Below, in pieces: positions 16,931 through 28,000 of a stretch of 60,607 nucleotides of DNA (position 1 is the stretch's first letter; every line of letters begins with the position of its first letter). The notes under the pieces are model-generated. The model made no database searches and was not told the DNA's origin. It saw nothing but the letters and a program-made list of their open reading frames with translations. Origin of the DNA: an uncultured Parabacteroides sp. (lineage in GTDB: Bacteria > Bacteroidota > Bacteroidia > Bacteroidales > Tannerellaceae); the NCBI GenBank assembly GCA_937894065.1, contig CALCST010000020.1, positions 1 through 60,607 on the forward strand, read 5' to 3'. The position numbers were made by a program, and so were the translations under genes.

Positions 16931-18430
16931 ATGGAGCTGAGAAGGATATATATGGGAATAGCTCTGCTGGCATTTGTAATGCAGGGTTGGAAAGCAGAAG
17001 CGCAGAATGTGGTGCGCCTCGACCTTAAGCGGACAATAGAAATGGCTAACGACAGCTCTTTGTCGGCATTCAGATATCAGAATATGTTTCTTGCCGATTA
17101 TTGGGAATTCCGTACTTACAAGGCAAACCGACTGCCTAGTCTTACTCTTAACCTTACTCCGGCAAGGTATTACAGATACATAACCCAGCGTTATGATTCG
17201 CAGGCGGATATGGACGTTTACCGTGAACAGCAGATGTTCAGTGCTTCGGGCGGACTGAGCCTTGCACAGAATTTCGACCTTTTGGGCGGTACGTTCTATG
17301 TGGATACTCAGCTTGACTATATGCGCAACTTTGGGGATAATAAATCCACTCAGTTCTCAAGCGTTCCTGTAAGAATCGGTTATACGCAGGAACTTATCGG
17401 ATTTAACAGTTTCCGTTGGGAAAGGAAAATAGAGCCATTGAAGTTTGAGAAGGCAAAGAGGGAATTCATATACAACACGGAGGAAGTAGCAAGTGAGGCT
17501 GTGAATTATTTCTTTAATCTTGCAATGGCACAGGCTGAATATAAGCTTGCCAAGGATAATGTTGTCAGCAGCGACACTCTGTATGCCATAGGTGAGAAGA
17601 GACAGAAGATAGCCGCAATCTCTCAGGCAGACCTTCTTACACTTCGGCTGGATAAGGTGAATGCCCGCAACTCGTTCAAGAATGCGGAGATTACATTGAA
17701 GAGGGCAATGTCTGCTCTTGCCACTTTCCTTAATATGGACAAGAACACACAGATTGAGATAACTCTGCCATCACGTCCACGCATTATCGACATACATGCA
17801 GACGAGGCGTTGCAGCTTGCCCGAGAGAACAATCCTTCATATATGGAGCAGAAACAGAATGTGCTTGAGGCAGAAAGGGAAGTGGACAGGACAAAGAAGG
17901 AGGCGATGTTCAACGCCAAATTCAATGCCAGTGTCGGATTCAACCAGGTTGCCGACAATATCAGTGCGGCGTACAGGAATCTGTTACAGCAGGATTTGGT
18001 TTCGGTTAGTGTCTCTATTCCTATTGTTGACTGGGGAGTGAGAAAGGGAAAATACAATATGGCTAAGAACAACCTGAATGTTGCCCGCATTGCCGCACGC
18101 CAGGAAGAAGTTTCGCTTGAGGAAGATGTTCTGATGACCGTAAACGACTTCAATGTTCAGCAGGAACTGATTGCAAGTGCCGAAGAAGCGTTGGATATAG
18201 CCGAACTTGCATACGACAGGACAAGACAGAGATTCATCATCGGCCAGGCTGATGTGAACAGCCTCACGCTTGCCCTGAACCGACAGCAGGAAGCACAGAA
18301 AAATTATATCCAGGCTCTCCAGAATTATTGGCTGAATTATTATAAGATACGCAAGCTGACACTTCACGATTTTGAATACGGAATTTCGCTTGCCGAACAT
18401 TTTGATTTCAATAACGGAATGTACAGATGA
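16931..18430 (+). CDS. TolC-family outer-membrane channel
   Basis: A 499-residue protein with a signal peptide (MELRRIYMGIALL to KAEAQ) and the long heptad-rich helices of TolC-type efflux channels, including the repeat half NNPSYMEQKQNVLEAEREVD and the late AELAYDRTRQRFIIGQADV. No lipobox. It forms the outer-membrane exit duct for the adjacent RND pumps. The stop overlaps the start of the second permease by four bases (ATGA), so they are translationally coupled. Confidence 0.9.
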   Translation: MELRRIYMGIALLAFVMQGWKAEAQNVVRLDLKRTIEMANDSSLSAFRYQNMFLADYWEFRTYKANRLPSLTLNLTPARYYRYITQRYDSQADMDVYREQQMFSASGGLSLAQNFDLLGGTFYVDTQLDYMRNFGDNKSTQFSSVPVRIGYTQELIGFNSFRWERKIEPLKFEKAKREFIYNTEEVASEAVNYFFNLAMAQAEYKLAKDNVVSSDTLYAIGEKRQKIAAISQADLLTLRLDKVNARNSFKNAEITLKRAMSALATFLNMDKNTQIEITLPSRPRIIDIHADEALQLARENNPSYMEQKQNVLEAEREVDRTKKEAMFNAKFNASVGFNQVADNISAAYRNLLQQDLVSVSVSIPIVDWGVRKGKYNMAKNNLNVARIAARQEEVSLEEDVLMTVNDFNVQQELIASAEEALDIAELAYDRTRQRFIIGQADVNSLTLALNRQQEAQKNYIQALQNYWLNYYKIRKLTLHDFEYGISLAEHFDFNNGMYR

Positions 18431-21400
18431 AAAAGGAGCAGGACAATAAACGTGTTTTTTCTTCATTCACACTGATAGTGACATTCGTGTGTCTGTCGCT
18501 GGTCGGTCTTGCGCTTGTGCCTATGCTGTCGGTGAAGCTTTCGCCGTCGGCTGCAATGCCGGGACTTACCGTGTCCTATAATATGCCCGGCAATTCGGCA
18601 CGCATAATAGAGGCGGAAGTCACCAGCAGGCTGGAGGCAATATTGTCAAGAGTTGGAGGTATAAAGAATATATATTCCACATCCGACAATGGCAGCGGCG
18701 AGATACGGATTGAGCTCGACAAACACGCAGATGTGGATATGACACGTTTTGAGGTTTCCACTCTTATAAGGCAGATATGGCCTCAGCTTCCGGACGGGGT
18801 GAGTTATCCGCTGATATCCGCAAGCCGTTCGGACGAGAAGGCGGCAATGCCGTTCATGACATATACTCTGAACGCTCCTTCTTCACCTATTCTCATACAG
18901 CAATATGGCGAGGATGTGATAAAGCCTTTGCTGTCGCAGATAAAGGGAATATACAAGATAGAACTCAATGGCGCTACACCAATGGAGTGGCGCCTGGAAT
19001 ATAACAATGAGCTGCTGGTGCGGATGGGACTTTCAGCATATGATATAGAGCAGGCATTGAGGGAATATTATGACCGTGAGTTCCTTGGTATCTGCCGTGT
19101 TGACGCAGGCGGCGAATGGATTAGGGTGATGCGCGCGTCGAGCGACGACGGTGTATCTTTCAATCCTTCTGATATAAAAATATCGGACAAAAAAGGGAAT
19201 CTTATATCTCTGGACAAGCTGGTGAAGGTGGTTCATAAGGAAGAAGAGCCTACGGGATATTTCCGTATAAACGGACTTAATTCAATATATCTTTCAATAA
19301 CAGCCGAAGAAACGGCAAACCAGCTTGAGCTTGCCGACAGGATATATGAGGCTATGGAAGTTATTGAAGCTAATCTTCCCGAAGGATATGAGATACATAC
19401 CGGATATGACGCTACGGAATATATACGGGAGGAACTGGATACCATTTATCTGCGTACGGCAATCACTCTGTTTATACTTCTGCTTTTCGTGGCAGTCATA
19501 ACATTCAATATGCGTTATCTTTTCCTGATTGTCACAAGTCTTACTGTGAATATAGCTGTTGCCTTTATTTTCTATTATACGGCGGGATTGGAGATTCAGC
19601 TTTATTCGCTTGCCGGTATTACAATATCCTTGAATCTTATTATAGACAATATAATAGTGATGACGGACCATATTCTGCACCGTAAGAATCTGAAGGCTTT
19701 CCTTTCAATTCTTGCGGCTACGCTTACCACAATCGGAGCTTTGTCCGTGATTTTCTTCCTTGATGAGCGCATAAGACTGAATCTTCAGGATTTTGCATCG
19801 GTTGTGATAATAAATCTTGCCGTTTCCCTGTTTATAGCACTCTTCTTTGTGCCGCCTATGATAGATAAGCTGGGCATGGAGAAAGGCGGGGCTGGTGTGG
19901 CAAATGTACGTATACGCAGGTTTATTGTCGTGTTCACTCGTCTGTATTCCCGTTTCATCAGTGTTGTTAACCGCCATAAAGCTATTGCTTTTACAGCTCT
20001 GGTTCTTGCTTTCGGAATACCGGTGTTCATGCTCCCGGAGAAAATAGAGAAGCCAGAGAAGAAAGGGAAATGGGCAGAAATGTATAATAAGGTGTTCGAT
20101 AATTCCACATACCGTGAGAAAGTCAAACCGATTGTTGACAAGGCTTTGGGAGGAACATTGCGCCTTTTTGTTGAGAAAGTGTATGACGGAAGTTATTTCA
20201 GCCGTGGAAATGATGAGACAATATTGTATGTCAACGCCACTCTTCCCAACGGCAGCACTCTTGAACAAATGAACGAATTGATAAGGAAAATGGAAGTTTA
20301 TCTCAGCGAGTTTTCTGAGATACGCCAGTTCCAGACTTCGATATACAACGCTCGCCGTGCCTCGTTGCAGATATTCTTCAAGAAAGATGCAGAAAGAAGC
20401 GGCTTCCCTTATACGCTGAAGTCAAAGATAATAAGCAAGGCACTTACTTTGGGCGGCGGCAGCTGGTCGGTTTACGGACTTATGGACCAGGGATTCAGTA
20501 ATGATGTGAGGGAAAATGCCGGCAACTATAACGTCAAGATGTACGGTTACAACTACGACGAGCTGATGCATTGGGCTGAAGAGATGAAAAAGCAGTTTCT
20601 TTCACACCGCCGAATAAAGGAAGTGACAATAAACTCGGAATTCTCATGGTGGAAAGATGATTATACCGAATTCTTCCTTCAGTTCGACAAGCAGCGAATG
20701 GCGGAGGAAAATCTCACTCCAAGCCGTCTGTTTGATGCGATATATCCGATATTCATGTCCAACAGGCTTGTGTGCACAGTGGTGTATGACAATAGTCTGG
20801 AGTATTTGCGTTTGTCATCGGTTCAAAGTCGGGATTTTGATGTATGGAGTATGTTGAATGTCCCTTTTGAGATAGATGGAAAGATTTACAAGCTTTCGGA
20901 ACTTACAGAAGTAGGCAAGGGGCAGGCTCCTAAGAAAATCGCCAAGGAGAATCAGCAGTATATCTTGTGCCTGCAATATTCTTATATAGGTTCGTCCAAG
21001 CAAGGCGACAGGATTCTGGATAAAGACCTGGAAATTATGGAGGAGAGATTGCCTTTGGGATATACTGTAGAGAAAGATGACGGAATGTTCTGGAGTTGGA
21101 ATGATGAGGACAGTTCGCAATATGCATTATTGCTGCTTGTAATATCCATAATATTCTTCATTTCGGCTATTCTGTTCAATTCGCTGAGCCAGCCTTTGGC
21201 GATTATCTTCGTCATACCGATTTCGTATATCGGAGTGTTCCTGACATTTTATCTTTATGGACTGAATTTCGACCAGGGCGGTTTTGCCTCGTTCATATTA
21301 CTTTGCGGCATCACGGTAAATGCAAGTATATATATATTGAATGAATATAATTCAATCCGCAGGCTGAATCATAAAATATCTCCGCTGAAGGCATATACCA

Positions 21401-21615
21401 AGGCGTGGAATCATAAAGTAATACCTATATTCCTTACTGTTGTATCCACAATCCTCGGTTTCATCCCGTTTATGATTGGAGAAACAAAGGAAGCTTTCTG
21501 GTTTCCGTTGGCAGCAGGAACAATCGGAGGACTGGTGATGTCGGTGATAGGTATATTTGTTTATCTTCCGGTGTTTGTCTTGAATAGGAAAATAAAAAAT
21601 AGTATGGATTTATAA
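18427..21615 (+). CDS. Second RND efflux permease of the operon
   Basis: A 1062-residue RND permease beginning FSSFTLIVTFVCLSLVGLAL, with two large periplasmic loops and twelve predicted helices. TM4 reads SLNLIIDNIIVMTD (a single Asp, and the usual Gly is lost) and TM10 has GITVNASIYI (Asn where AcrB has the relay Lys). It shares this D-N/N pattern with the first permease, which suggests a heteromeric pump like MdtBC or two pumps sharing one adaptor and channel. The start overlaps the TolC gene. Followed by a TPR protein. Confidence 0.9.
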   Translation: MKKEQDNKRVFSSFTLIVTFVCLSLVGLALVPMLSVKLSPSAAMPGLTVSYNMPGNSARIIEAEVTSRLEAILSRVGGIKNIYSTSDNGSGEIRIELDKHADVDMTRFEVSTLIRQIWPQLPDGVSYPLISASRSDEKAAMPFMTYTLNAPSSPILIQQYGEDVIKPLLSQIKGIYKIELNGATPMEWRLEYNNELLVRMGLSAYDIEQALREYYDREFLGICRVDAGGEWIRVMRASSDDGVSFNPSDIKISDKKGNLISLDKLVKVVHKEEEPTGYFRINGLNSIYLSITAEETANQLELADRIYEAMEVIEANLPEGYEIHTGYDATEYIREELDTIYLRTAITLFILLLFVAVITFNMRYLFLIVTSLTVNIAVAFIFYYTAGLEIQLYSLAGITISLNLIIDNIIVMTDHILHRKNLKAFLSILAATLTTIGALSVIFFLDERIRLNLQDFASVVIINLAVSLFIALFFVPPMIDKLGMEKGGAGVANVRIRRFIVVFTRLYSRFISVVNRHKAIAFTALVLAFGIPVFMLPEKIEKPEKKGKWAEMYNKVFDNSTYREKVKPIVDKALGGTLRLFVEKVYDGSYFSRGNDETILYVNATLPNGSTLEQMNELIRKMEVYLSEFSEIRQFQTSIYNARRASLQIFFKKDAERSGFPYTLKSKIISKALTLGGGSWSVYGLMDQGFSNDVRENAGNYNVKMYGYNYDELMHWAEEMKKQFLSHRRIKEVTINSEFSWWKDDYTEFFLQFDKQRMAEENLTPSRLFDAIYPIFMSNRLVCTVVYDNSLEYLRLSSVQSRDFDVWSMLNVPFEIDGKIYKLSELTEVGKGQAPKKIAKENQQYILCLQYSYIGSSKQGDRILDKDLEIMEERLPLGYTVEKDDGMFWSWNDEDSSQYALLLLVISIIFFISAILFNSLSQPLAIIFVIPISYIGVFLTFYLYGLNFDQGGFASFILLCGITVNASIYILNEYNSIRRLNHKISPLKAYTKAWNHKVIPIFLTVVSTILGFIPFMIGETKEAFWFPLAAGTIGGLVMSVIGIFVYLPVFVLNRKIKNSMDL

Positions 21616-21653
21616 TGATTATTATTTTGAGTTTTTACATAAATTCCTCTATT

Positions 21654-22775
21654 ATGAAAAGAAAGATATTTTGGATATTATTATTTGTGGAATGTATGTC
21701 TGTAACTTACGTGTTTTCACAACAAGACACAATAAGTAATGACCACGAGCTGGCACTATTGTATTATCATAAGGGTGACAGTTGTGAACAGGCATTTAAT
21801 ATCTATGAAGCTTTGGATTGGTATACAAAAGGAAGAATGCTTGTTGAAGAGCCTCTTTTCTTGCGGAAAATAGCACAATGCTATATGAAACGTGGTCAAT
21901 TTGCTGAGAGTAAGAATGTATTCAATATGATACCGAAGGACAGCCTGAAACATTTTGATTTAAGGTTTAAATATAATTTGCACAGGCAACTTTCTGAAAC
22001 AGACTCAATGTTGATTGTAGGAAAGAATATTTTGGAGAAATATCCGTTTGATAGTGATGTCGTTTCAGGAATTGCAGCAAGCTATAACACTTTGGAGTAT
22101 CCGGATACAGCATTGTATTATACACAACAATATCGGCTTAAGGATTCAACTAACATTTTTGTCAACCGACAGCATGCTTTTGCCTATTATCAGAAAAAAG
22201 ATTATCCGCAGGCTCTTAAATATTATCTAGAGTTGTTGGATTTGAAAGATGTAAGCGAATATACATATTATTATACAGGACTTTGCTATGCAAGATGCGA
22301 TAGTTTGGGTATGGCTTACAGGCACCTGTTGAATGCTTCGAAACTGAGTTCTACAGAAAATCCTTATATTTTGGCTCAATTGGGAATAGTGACAATAGAA
22401 CTGGGAGTAGTAAGTGAGGGACTTGATTATGTGAAAAAAGCGATAGATGGTTTTCAACCGGACAGCATGTTGATGTATTCTTTGTATAGATCATTGTCCG
22501 GTGCATATTTCAAGCAAACCAAGTATAATGATTGTATCAGTTGCCTAAAGGAATGTCTGGCTTATAATCCAAATTCAATATATACTTTTTACAGAATAGC
22601 TAATGTTTATGGAGTATTGAATAATACCAAACAGGAAAAGCTGTATTATGAGCGTTTTGTAAAAGAAATGGAATCAAAAGAAGATGCGAGCAATGTTTTG
22701 CTGAATCTGTTGGAAGAGGCAAAGGAACGTCTACAGGCAATTAGAGAGGACGAATTTATGAGAGGAGAAATGTAA
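21654..22775 (+). CDS. Exported TPR protein
   Basis: A 373-residue protein with a signal peptide (MKRKIFWILLFVE to VFSQQ) followed by tetratricopeptide-like helix pairs throughout (LYYHKGDSCEQAFNIYEALDW, YYTGLCYARCDS, YILAQLGIVTIELG). Probably periplasmic and probably a scaffold. An ATG at 21615 overlapping the permease stop would add 13 residues; the ATG at 21654 gives the better signal peptide. Last gene of the RND operon, closed by the terminator at 22787-22812. Link to efflux is by position only. Confidence 0.75.
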   Translation: MKRKIFWILLFVECMSVTYVFSQQDTISNDHELALLYYHKGDSCEQAFNIYEALDWYTKGRMLVEEPLFLRKIAQCYMKRGQFAESKNVFNMIPKDSLKHFDLRFKYNLHRQLSETDSMLIVGKNILEKYPFDSDVVSGIAASYNTLEYPDTALYYTQQYRLKDSTNIFVNRQHAFAYYQKKDYPQALKYYLELLDLKDVSEYTYYYTGLCYARCDSLGMAYRHLLNASKLSSTENPYILAQLGIVTIELGVVSEGLDYVKKAIDGFQPDSMLMYSLYRSLSGAYFKQTKYNDCISCLKECLAYNPNSIYTFYRIANVYGVLNNTKQEKLYYERFVKEMESKEDASNVLLNLLEEAKERLQAIREDEFMRGEM

Positions 22776-22786
22776 AAAAGTTTTTG

Positions 22787-22812
22787 ACGGGAATCGAGAT
22801 TTCGGTTCCCGT
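22787..22812. terminator. Terminator between convergent genes
   Basis: ACGGGAA and TTCCCGT form a stem between the TPR gene (plus) and the AraC gene (minus). A-rich sequence on the left gives a T-run for the minus strand; the plus-strand tail TCTATTATTAT is weaker. Confidence 0.6.
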
Positions 22813-22819
22813 TCTATTA

Positions 22820-23725
22820 TTATGCATTGCCATTTTTCTTAAATTCCCTTGGAGATAATCCGGTGTATCTTTTAAAGAATCGGCAGAATGAAGCTTGGTC
22901 GGAAAAATTAAGCATTTCTGCAACATCTTGAACAGAGTTCTGTTTGTCAGAAAGACATATTTTTGCATCTGTAATAAGTATTTCATTTATTAACTGGCTT
23001 GCACTTTTTCCATAAATCTTTCTAAGTTTTGCGGAAAGAGCATCAGGTGATATAATAAGTTGTTCGGCATACCATTTCACCAAATGTTGTTCACGACAAT
23101 GAGTATTTACCAGATAAATAAAACTTCCGATAATATCATCATCGGCATATCCGACATTATTCTTTTTCATATTGTTGCCGAAAGATTGTAATATAATGTT
23201 CCAAACTTCATACAAAAGAGCTTTAATGATATTTTTGGAAATATCCAGAGAAAAAATGTTATTGTTTTGATTGATAGACTCAGATAGGAAGTCAATATAT
23301 TTTACAAGGAGATTTTCTTCTTCAGGATTCAGCAATACGAACGGCTTTTTAGAATAGTAGTATATAACTTTTGAGAGAGTAAAACGTATATTTTCAGTTG
23401 TCATTTTAAAGAAGAACTCATCAATATAGATTAATGTGCCTTTAAAATTACCAGTTGTTGTTATTTCGTTTATTTCTGTAATGAAAACGAATTCAATATA
23501 AGCAGGAGCGATTATGGTTGTTTTTTCATTTTGAATTGCAAAACTTATTTCTCCCTCGGTAATAAGTAATGAGATTGCATAAAAACCTTTAGGCTTGTTC
23601 CTGTAGAAAACATTTTCCCCATTAAGTTCAATAATACTCATTTTGGAGTTATTAGCTTTTATGCATACTTGTCTGTTGGATATAGCTTCAGGGTTAATCC
23701 AATTATTTAATATAAGATCTTTCAT
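22820..23725 (-). CDS. AraC-family transcriptional regulator
   Basis: A 301-residue cytoplasmic regulator. The C-terminal 100 residues form the double helix-turn-helix of AraC proteins: SASQLINEILITDAKICL, SVQDVAEMLNFSDQASFCRF and FKRYTGLSPREFKK. The N-terminal part (MKDLILNNWINPEAISN onward) is a cupin-like sensing domain of unknown ligand. It is divergent from the adaptor-permease-channel operon starting at 23926, which it presumably controls. An inverted repeat at 23736-23773 in front of its start is a candidate operator. Confidence 0.85.
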   Translation of the reverse strand: MKDLILNNWINPEAISNRQVCIKANNSKMSIIELNGENVFYRNKPKGFYAISLLITEGEISFAIQNEKTTIIAPAYIEFVFITEINEITTTGNFKGTLIYIDEFFFKMTTENIRFTLSKVIYYYSKKPFVLLNPEEENLLVKYIDFLSESINQNNNIFSLDISKNIIKALLYEVWNIILQSFGNNMKKNNVGYADDDIIGSFIYLVNTHCREQHLVKWYAEQLIISPDALSAKLRKIYGKSASQLINEILITDAKICLSDKQNSVQDVAEMLNFSDQASFCRFFKRYTGLSPREFKKNGNA

Positions 23726-23735
23726 ATAACTACCA

Positions 23736-23773
23736 TTTTGCTATAAAAATATGGATATAAATCTATAGCAAAA
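23736..23773. promoter_or_regulatory. Inverted repeat, candidate operator for the AraC gene
   Basis: TTTTGCTATA at 23736-23745 and TATAGCAAAA at 23764-23773 are perfect 10-base inverted arms with an 18-base spacer, eleven bases upstream of the AraC start codon in its 5' region. Suggests autoregulation or a leader hairpin. Confidence 0.45.
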
Positions 23774-23878
23774 AGACATTTTCAATGTTTTAGAATTTAT
23801 AAACAGAAAAAAGATTAAGTATCGGTTTTTGCAAACTTCTTTTCGGATTGGAACAATTATGATGCTTATATGCTGTAA

Positions 23879-23886
23879 TATTTTTG
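23879..23886 (+). promoter_or_regulatory. -7 box of the adaptor-permease-channel operon
   Basis: TATTTTTG fits TAnnTTTG, 40 bases before the ATG at 23926. No good -33 element is seen, as expected for an activator-dependent promoter. Confidence 0.5.
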
Positions 23887-23925
23887 CGGGGAAAATATAA
23901 GAAGTATTATAAAAATAGAGAAGAA

Positions 23926-25032
23926 ATGAAGAAATTGTTTTTTATTATGTCCATTTGTTTTATAGGAACATTGTTGTCTTGTAAGAAACAAGAGAATCAA
24001 AACAGTTTTAGTAATTATAAAACAATGACTGTGGAAAAAGAAAGCCGCACTTTATACAGTAATTATACTGCAGTTATAAATGGACGTCAAAGTGTTGAAA
24101 TTCGTCCGCAAGTAAGCGGACTGATTACAGAAATATGTGTTGAAGAAGGAGCCAAAGTTTCAAAAGGCCAGGTTTTGTTCGTAATAGACCAGGTTCCGTA
24201 TGAGGCAGCATTGCAAACAGCTTTGGCTAATGTGAAAAGCGCAGAGGCAAAAGTAGCGACAGCAAGACTTACAGCAAACAGCAAGGAAGAATTATTTGCA
24301 GAAAAAGTTGTTTCGGATTTTGACAGACAAACTGCGCAGAATTCGTTGATGGAAGCCGAAGCTGCTTTATCCCTTGCAAAGGCAGATGAGGTAAATGCCA
24401 GAAACAATCTTTCATATACAGTAATAAAGAGTCCGGTTGACGGTGTTGCCGGAATGTCTTCATATCGTGTTGGTACTTTGGTCAATTCTTCTATTACTAC
24501 ACCCTTGCTTACAGTGTCTGATGATGAAGAAGTTTATGTTTATTTTTCAATGACAGAAAATCAGGTCCTTTCGTTGATTCGCCAATATGGAACATTAGAC
24601 AATGCCTTGGATAAAATGCCTGATGTAGAGTTGCTGCTAAGCGATGGGGAAATGTATATGCATAAAGGAAAAGTTACTGCTATTAGCGGAACAACAAACA
24701 CTGAAACCGGAGCTATAACTCTCAGAGCAACTTTCCCGAATAAAGAAAAAATGTTGCGTAACGGAAGTACGGGAACAGTGGTTTATCCTTATGTTAAAGA
24801 TGATGTTATAATCATACCTCAGGATGCGACATTTGAGATACAGGATAAAATATATGTATATAAAGTGAATGAGGAAGGAAAAGCTGAATCAGTTCAAATA
24901 TCAGTTTTTCCTTTGAATAACGGACGGGAATATATAGTAGAAAATGGTTTGTCGGTAAATGATGTTATTGTGGCTGAAGGAGCCGGATTAATTCAGGAAA
25001 ATACACAAATTGTTTCACCGAATGATAAATAA
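23926..25032 (+). CDS. RND efflux periplasmic adaptor (AcrA/MexA type)
   Basis: A 368-residue lipoprotein adaptor (MKKLFFIMSICFIG with lipobox LLSC). Order: first lipoyl half (IRPQVSGLITEICVEEGAKV), helical hairpin (ALANVKSAEAKVATARLTA onward), second lipoyl half (VIKSPVDGVAGMSSYRVG), beta-barrel (VYFSMTENQVL) and membrane-proximal domain. The ATG at 23926 is chosen; upstream in-frame codons run into the -7 box. First gene of a three-gene efflux operon; 19 bases separate it from the permease. Confidence 0.92.
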   Translation: MKKLFFIMSICFIGTLLSCKKQENQNSFSNYKTMTVEKESRTLYSNYTAVINGRQSVEIRPQVSGLITEICVEEGAKVSKGQVLFVIDQVPYEAALQTALANVKSAEAKVATARLTANSKEELFAEKVVSDFDRQTAQNSLMEAEAALSLAKADEVNARNNLSYTVIKSPVDGVAGMSSYRVGTLVNSSITTPLLTVSDDEEVYVYFSMTENQVLSLIRQYGTLDNALDKMPDVELLLSDGEMYMHKGKVTAISGTTNTETGAITLRATFPNKEKMLRNGSTGTVVYPYVKDDVIIIPQDATFEIQDKIYVYKVNEEGKAESVQISVFPLNNGREYIVENGLSVNDVIVAEGAGLIQENTQIVSPNDK

Positions 25033-25051
25033 TGAATAAGGAGATTCTGTT

Positions 25052-28000
25052 ATGAAATTAAGAACATTTATAGATCGTCCTATTTTGTCTTGTGTAATAT
25101 CAATTATTATATTGATGCTTGGATTCATAGGACTTTACAACTTGCCAATGGAACAATATCCCGATATTGCACCTCCAACTATTTCCGTTTCGGCAACATA
25201 TACGGGTGCAAATGCGGAAACTGTTCAGAAAAGTGTTATCGCGCCACTGGAAGAAGCCATTAATGGTGTTGAAAATATGACATATATGGTTTCAACTGCT
25301 ACAAACACTGGTTCTGCTTCAATTATGGTTTATTTTAAGCAGGGCACAGATCCTGATATGGCGACAATCAATACAAAAAACAAAATCAGTGAAGCAGAAG
25401 GTTTATTACCTGCCGAAGTTACAAAGATTGGTGTGACTGTGGAGAAACGCCAGAACAGTATGGTTAAGATTCTTGCATTATACAGTGAGGATGACAGTTA
25501 TGACCAGAATTTTATAAACAACTATTTCAAAATTAATGTCGAGCCTAGATTGTCACGTATTTCCGGAGTAGGAAATGTGATGGTTATGGGTGGTGACTAT
25601 GCTATGAGAATCTGGCTTAATCCGAAACTTATGGCGCAATACGGACTTGTTCCTGCTGATGTCGTTTCTGTATTGGGTGAGCAGAATATTGAGGCTCCGA
25701 CTGGTACATTAGGTGAAGATTCGGATAATACATTCCAATATACATTGAAATATAGAGGAAGATATGAAACTTCTGAAGAGTTTGGGAATATAGTCATAAA
25801 GGCTATGTCTTCCGGAGAAGTTCTCAGACTTAAAGATATTGCAGAAGTGGAATTAGGCTCTCAGAGTTATGCCTATAGTAGTGAAATAGTTGGTCATCCG
25901 GGTGCTACTTGTATGATTTCACAGACAGCAGGTTCAAATGCTAATGAAATTATCGAGGAAATAGACAAACTTATGGCAGAAGTTTCCAAAGACTTGCCAA
26001 AAGGATTGATTTTGACAGACTTGATGAGTACAAAAGACTTCCTTGATGCTTCTGTCAATGAGGTTGTTAAAACTTTGGTTGAAGCTATTATTCTGGTCGT
26101 TCTGGTTGTTTATTTCTTCTTGCAAAGTATTCGTTCAACGATTATTCCATCTGTTTCAATTATAGTTTCACTTGTGGGAACTTTCGCCTTTCTGTATGTT
26201 GCCGGATTTAGCTTGAATTTGCTGACATTGTTTGCCTTGGTGCTGGTTATCGGAACAGTGGTCGATGACGCCATCGTTGTGGTTGAGGCGGTTCAGGCGA
26301 AATTTGATGAAGGATATGAATCTCCATATAAAGCTACAATTGCTGCGATGGATGGTATTTCTGCGGCAATCATTACCACTTCTTTGGTATTTATGGCTGT
26401 ATTTATTCCTACATCATTTATGGGCGGAACGAGTGGTGTCTTTTATACTCAGTTCGGTCTGACGATGGCAGTTGCTGTCGGTATTTCTGCCGTAAACGCC
26501 TTGACCTTGAGTCCGGCATTGTGTGCCTTGATTATGACTCCTCATATAGATGATGCATCAGGAAAAGCATTAAGTTTTTCCAGCCGCTTCCATTATGCTT
26601 TTGAAGCATCATTCAACAGATTGGTCTTAAAATATAAAAATGGAGTTTCTTTTTTCCTTAAGAGGAAATGGATAGCTGTGACTGGCTTGGCTTTAGTCTG
26701 CGTGCTGCTTGTGTTTTTTGTCCGTAACACAAAGACCGGACTTGTGCCTGATGAAGATATGGGTACAATATTTGTCAACGTAACAACTCCTCCGGGAAGC
26801 AGTTTGGCTCAGACAAAACGTACAATGGAGAATATAGATGAAAGGATAAAAAAGATTCCACAGATAAATCTTTATTCCAAAGTATGTGGATATAGCATGA
26901 TGGGCGGTCAGGCTGCATCAGGAGGTATGATGATTATCAAGCTGAAACATTGGGATGAAAGAGAAAATGAAGAAGATAAAATCAATGCTGTGATAAGTCA
27001 GATATATGCGCAAACATCAGATATCAAGTCTGCAAATATATTCGTTTTTGCTCAACCTACGATTATGGGTTATGGTATGGGTAGCGGCTTTGAAATGTAT
27101 GTGCAGGACCGTAGTGGCGGTGATATTTCCGATTTGCAGAAATATACTCAGAATTTCATCGCAGAATTGAACAAACGTCCTGAAATTTCTATGGCATATA
27201 CAACATTCGATACTAAGTTCCCGCAGTATAAGGTGGAAGTTGATGCTGCCAAATGTAAACGTGCCGGAATTTCAACTTCAGATGTCCTTGATGTTCTTTC
27301 CGGTTTCATCGGTGGTAATTATGCTTCCAATCTGAATCGTTTCACTAAATTGTACCGTGTTTATGTTCAGGCAAATAAAGACTACAGAATTGATAAAGAG
27401 TCATTGAATAATATGTTTGTGCGCACTAGTTCCGGTGAAATGGCTCCAATCGGACAATTTATAACCCTCACCAAAGTATATGGCGCAGAAACACTAACCC
27501 GATTCAATATGTATACATCTATTCCAATTAACGGAATGCCTGCCGACGGATATAGTTCCGGTGAAGCAATTAAGGCAATTGAGGAAGTTGCTGCGCAAAC
27601 ATTGCCGGTCGGATATGGATATGAGTTTAGTGGAATAACACGAGAGGAAAGTAACAGCTCCAGCAACACTGTTATAATCTTTATAATATGTATAGCTTTT
27701 GTTTATCTGATACTTTGCGCGCTTTACGAAAGTTTGTTTGTCCCGCTGGCAGTTATTCTTTCCGTTCCGTTCGGATTGTTGGGCAGTTTCCTGTTCGCCA
27801 AATGTTTTGGTTTGGAAAATAATATATATATGCAAACAGGTCTGATTATGTTGATTGGTTTGCTTTCCAAGACTGCAATTTTATTGACTGAATATGCGGC
27901 TACACGCCGAAAGCAGGGTATGAGTATTGCACAGGCAGCTATTTCGGCAGCCGGAGTTCGTTTACGTCCTATTTTGATGACAGCTCTGACTATGATTATA

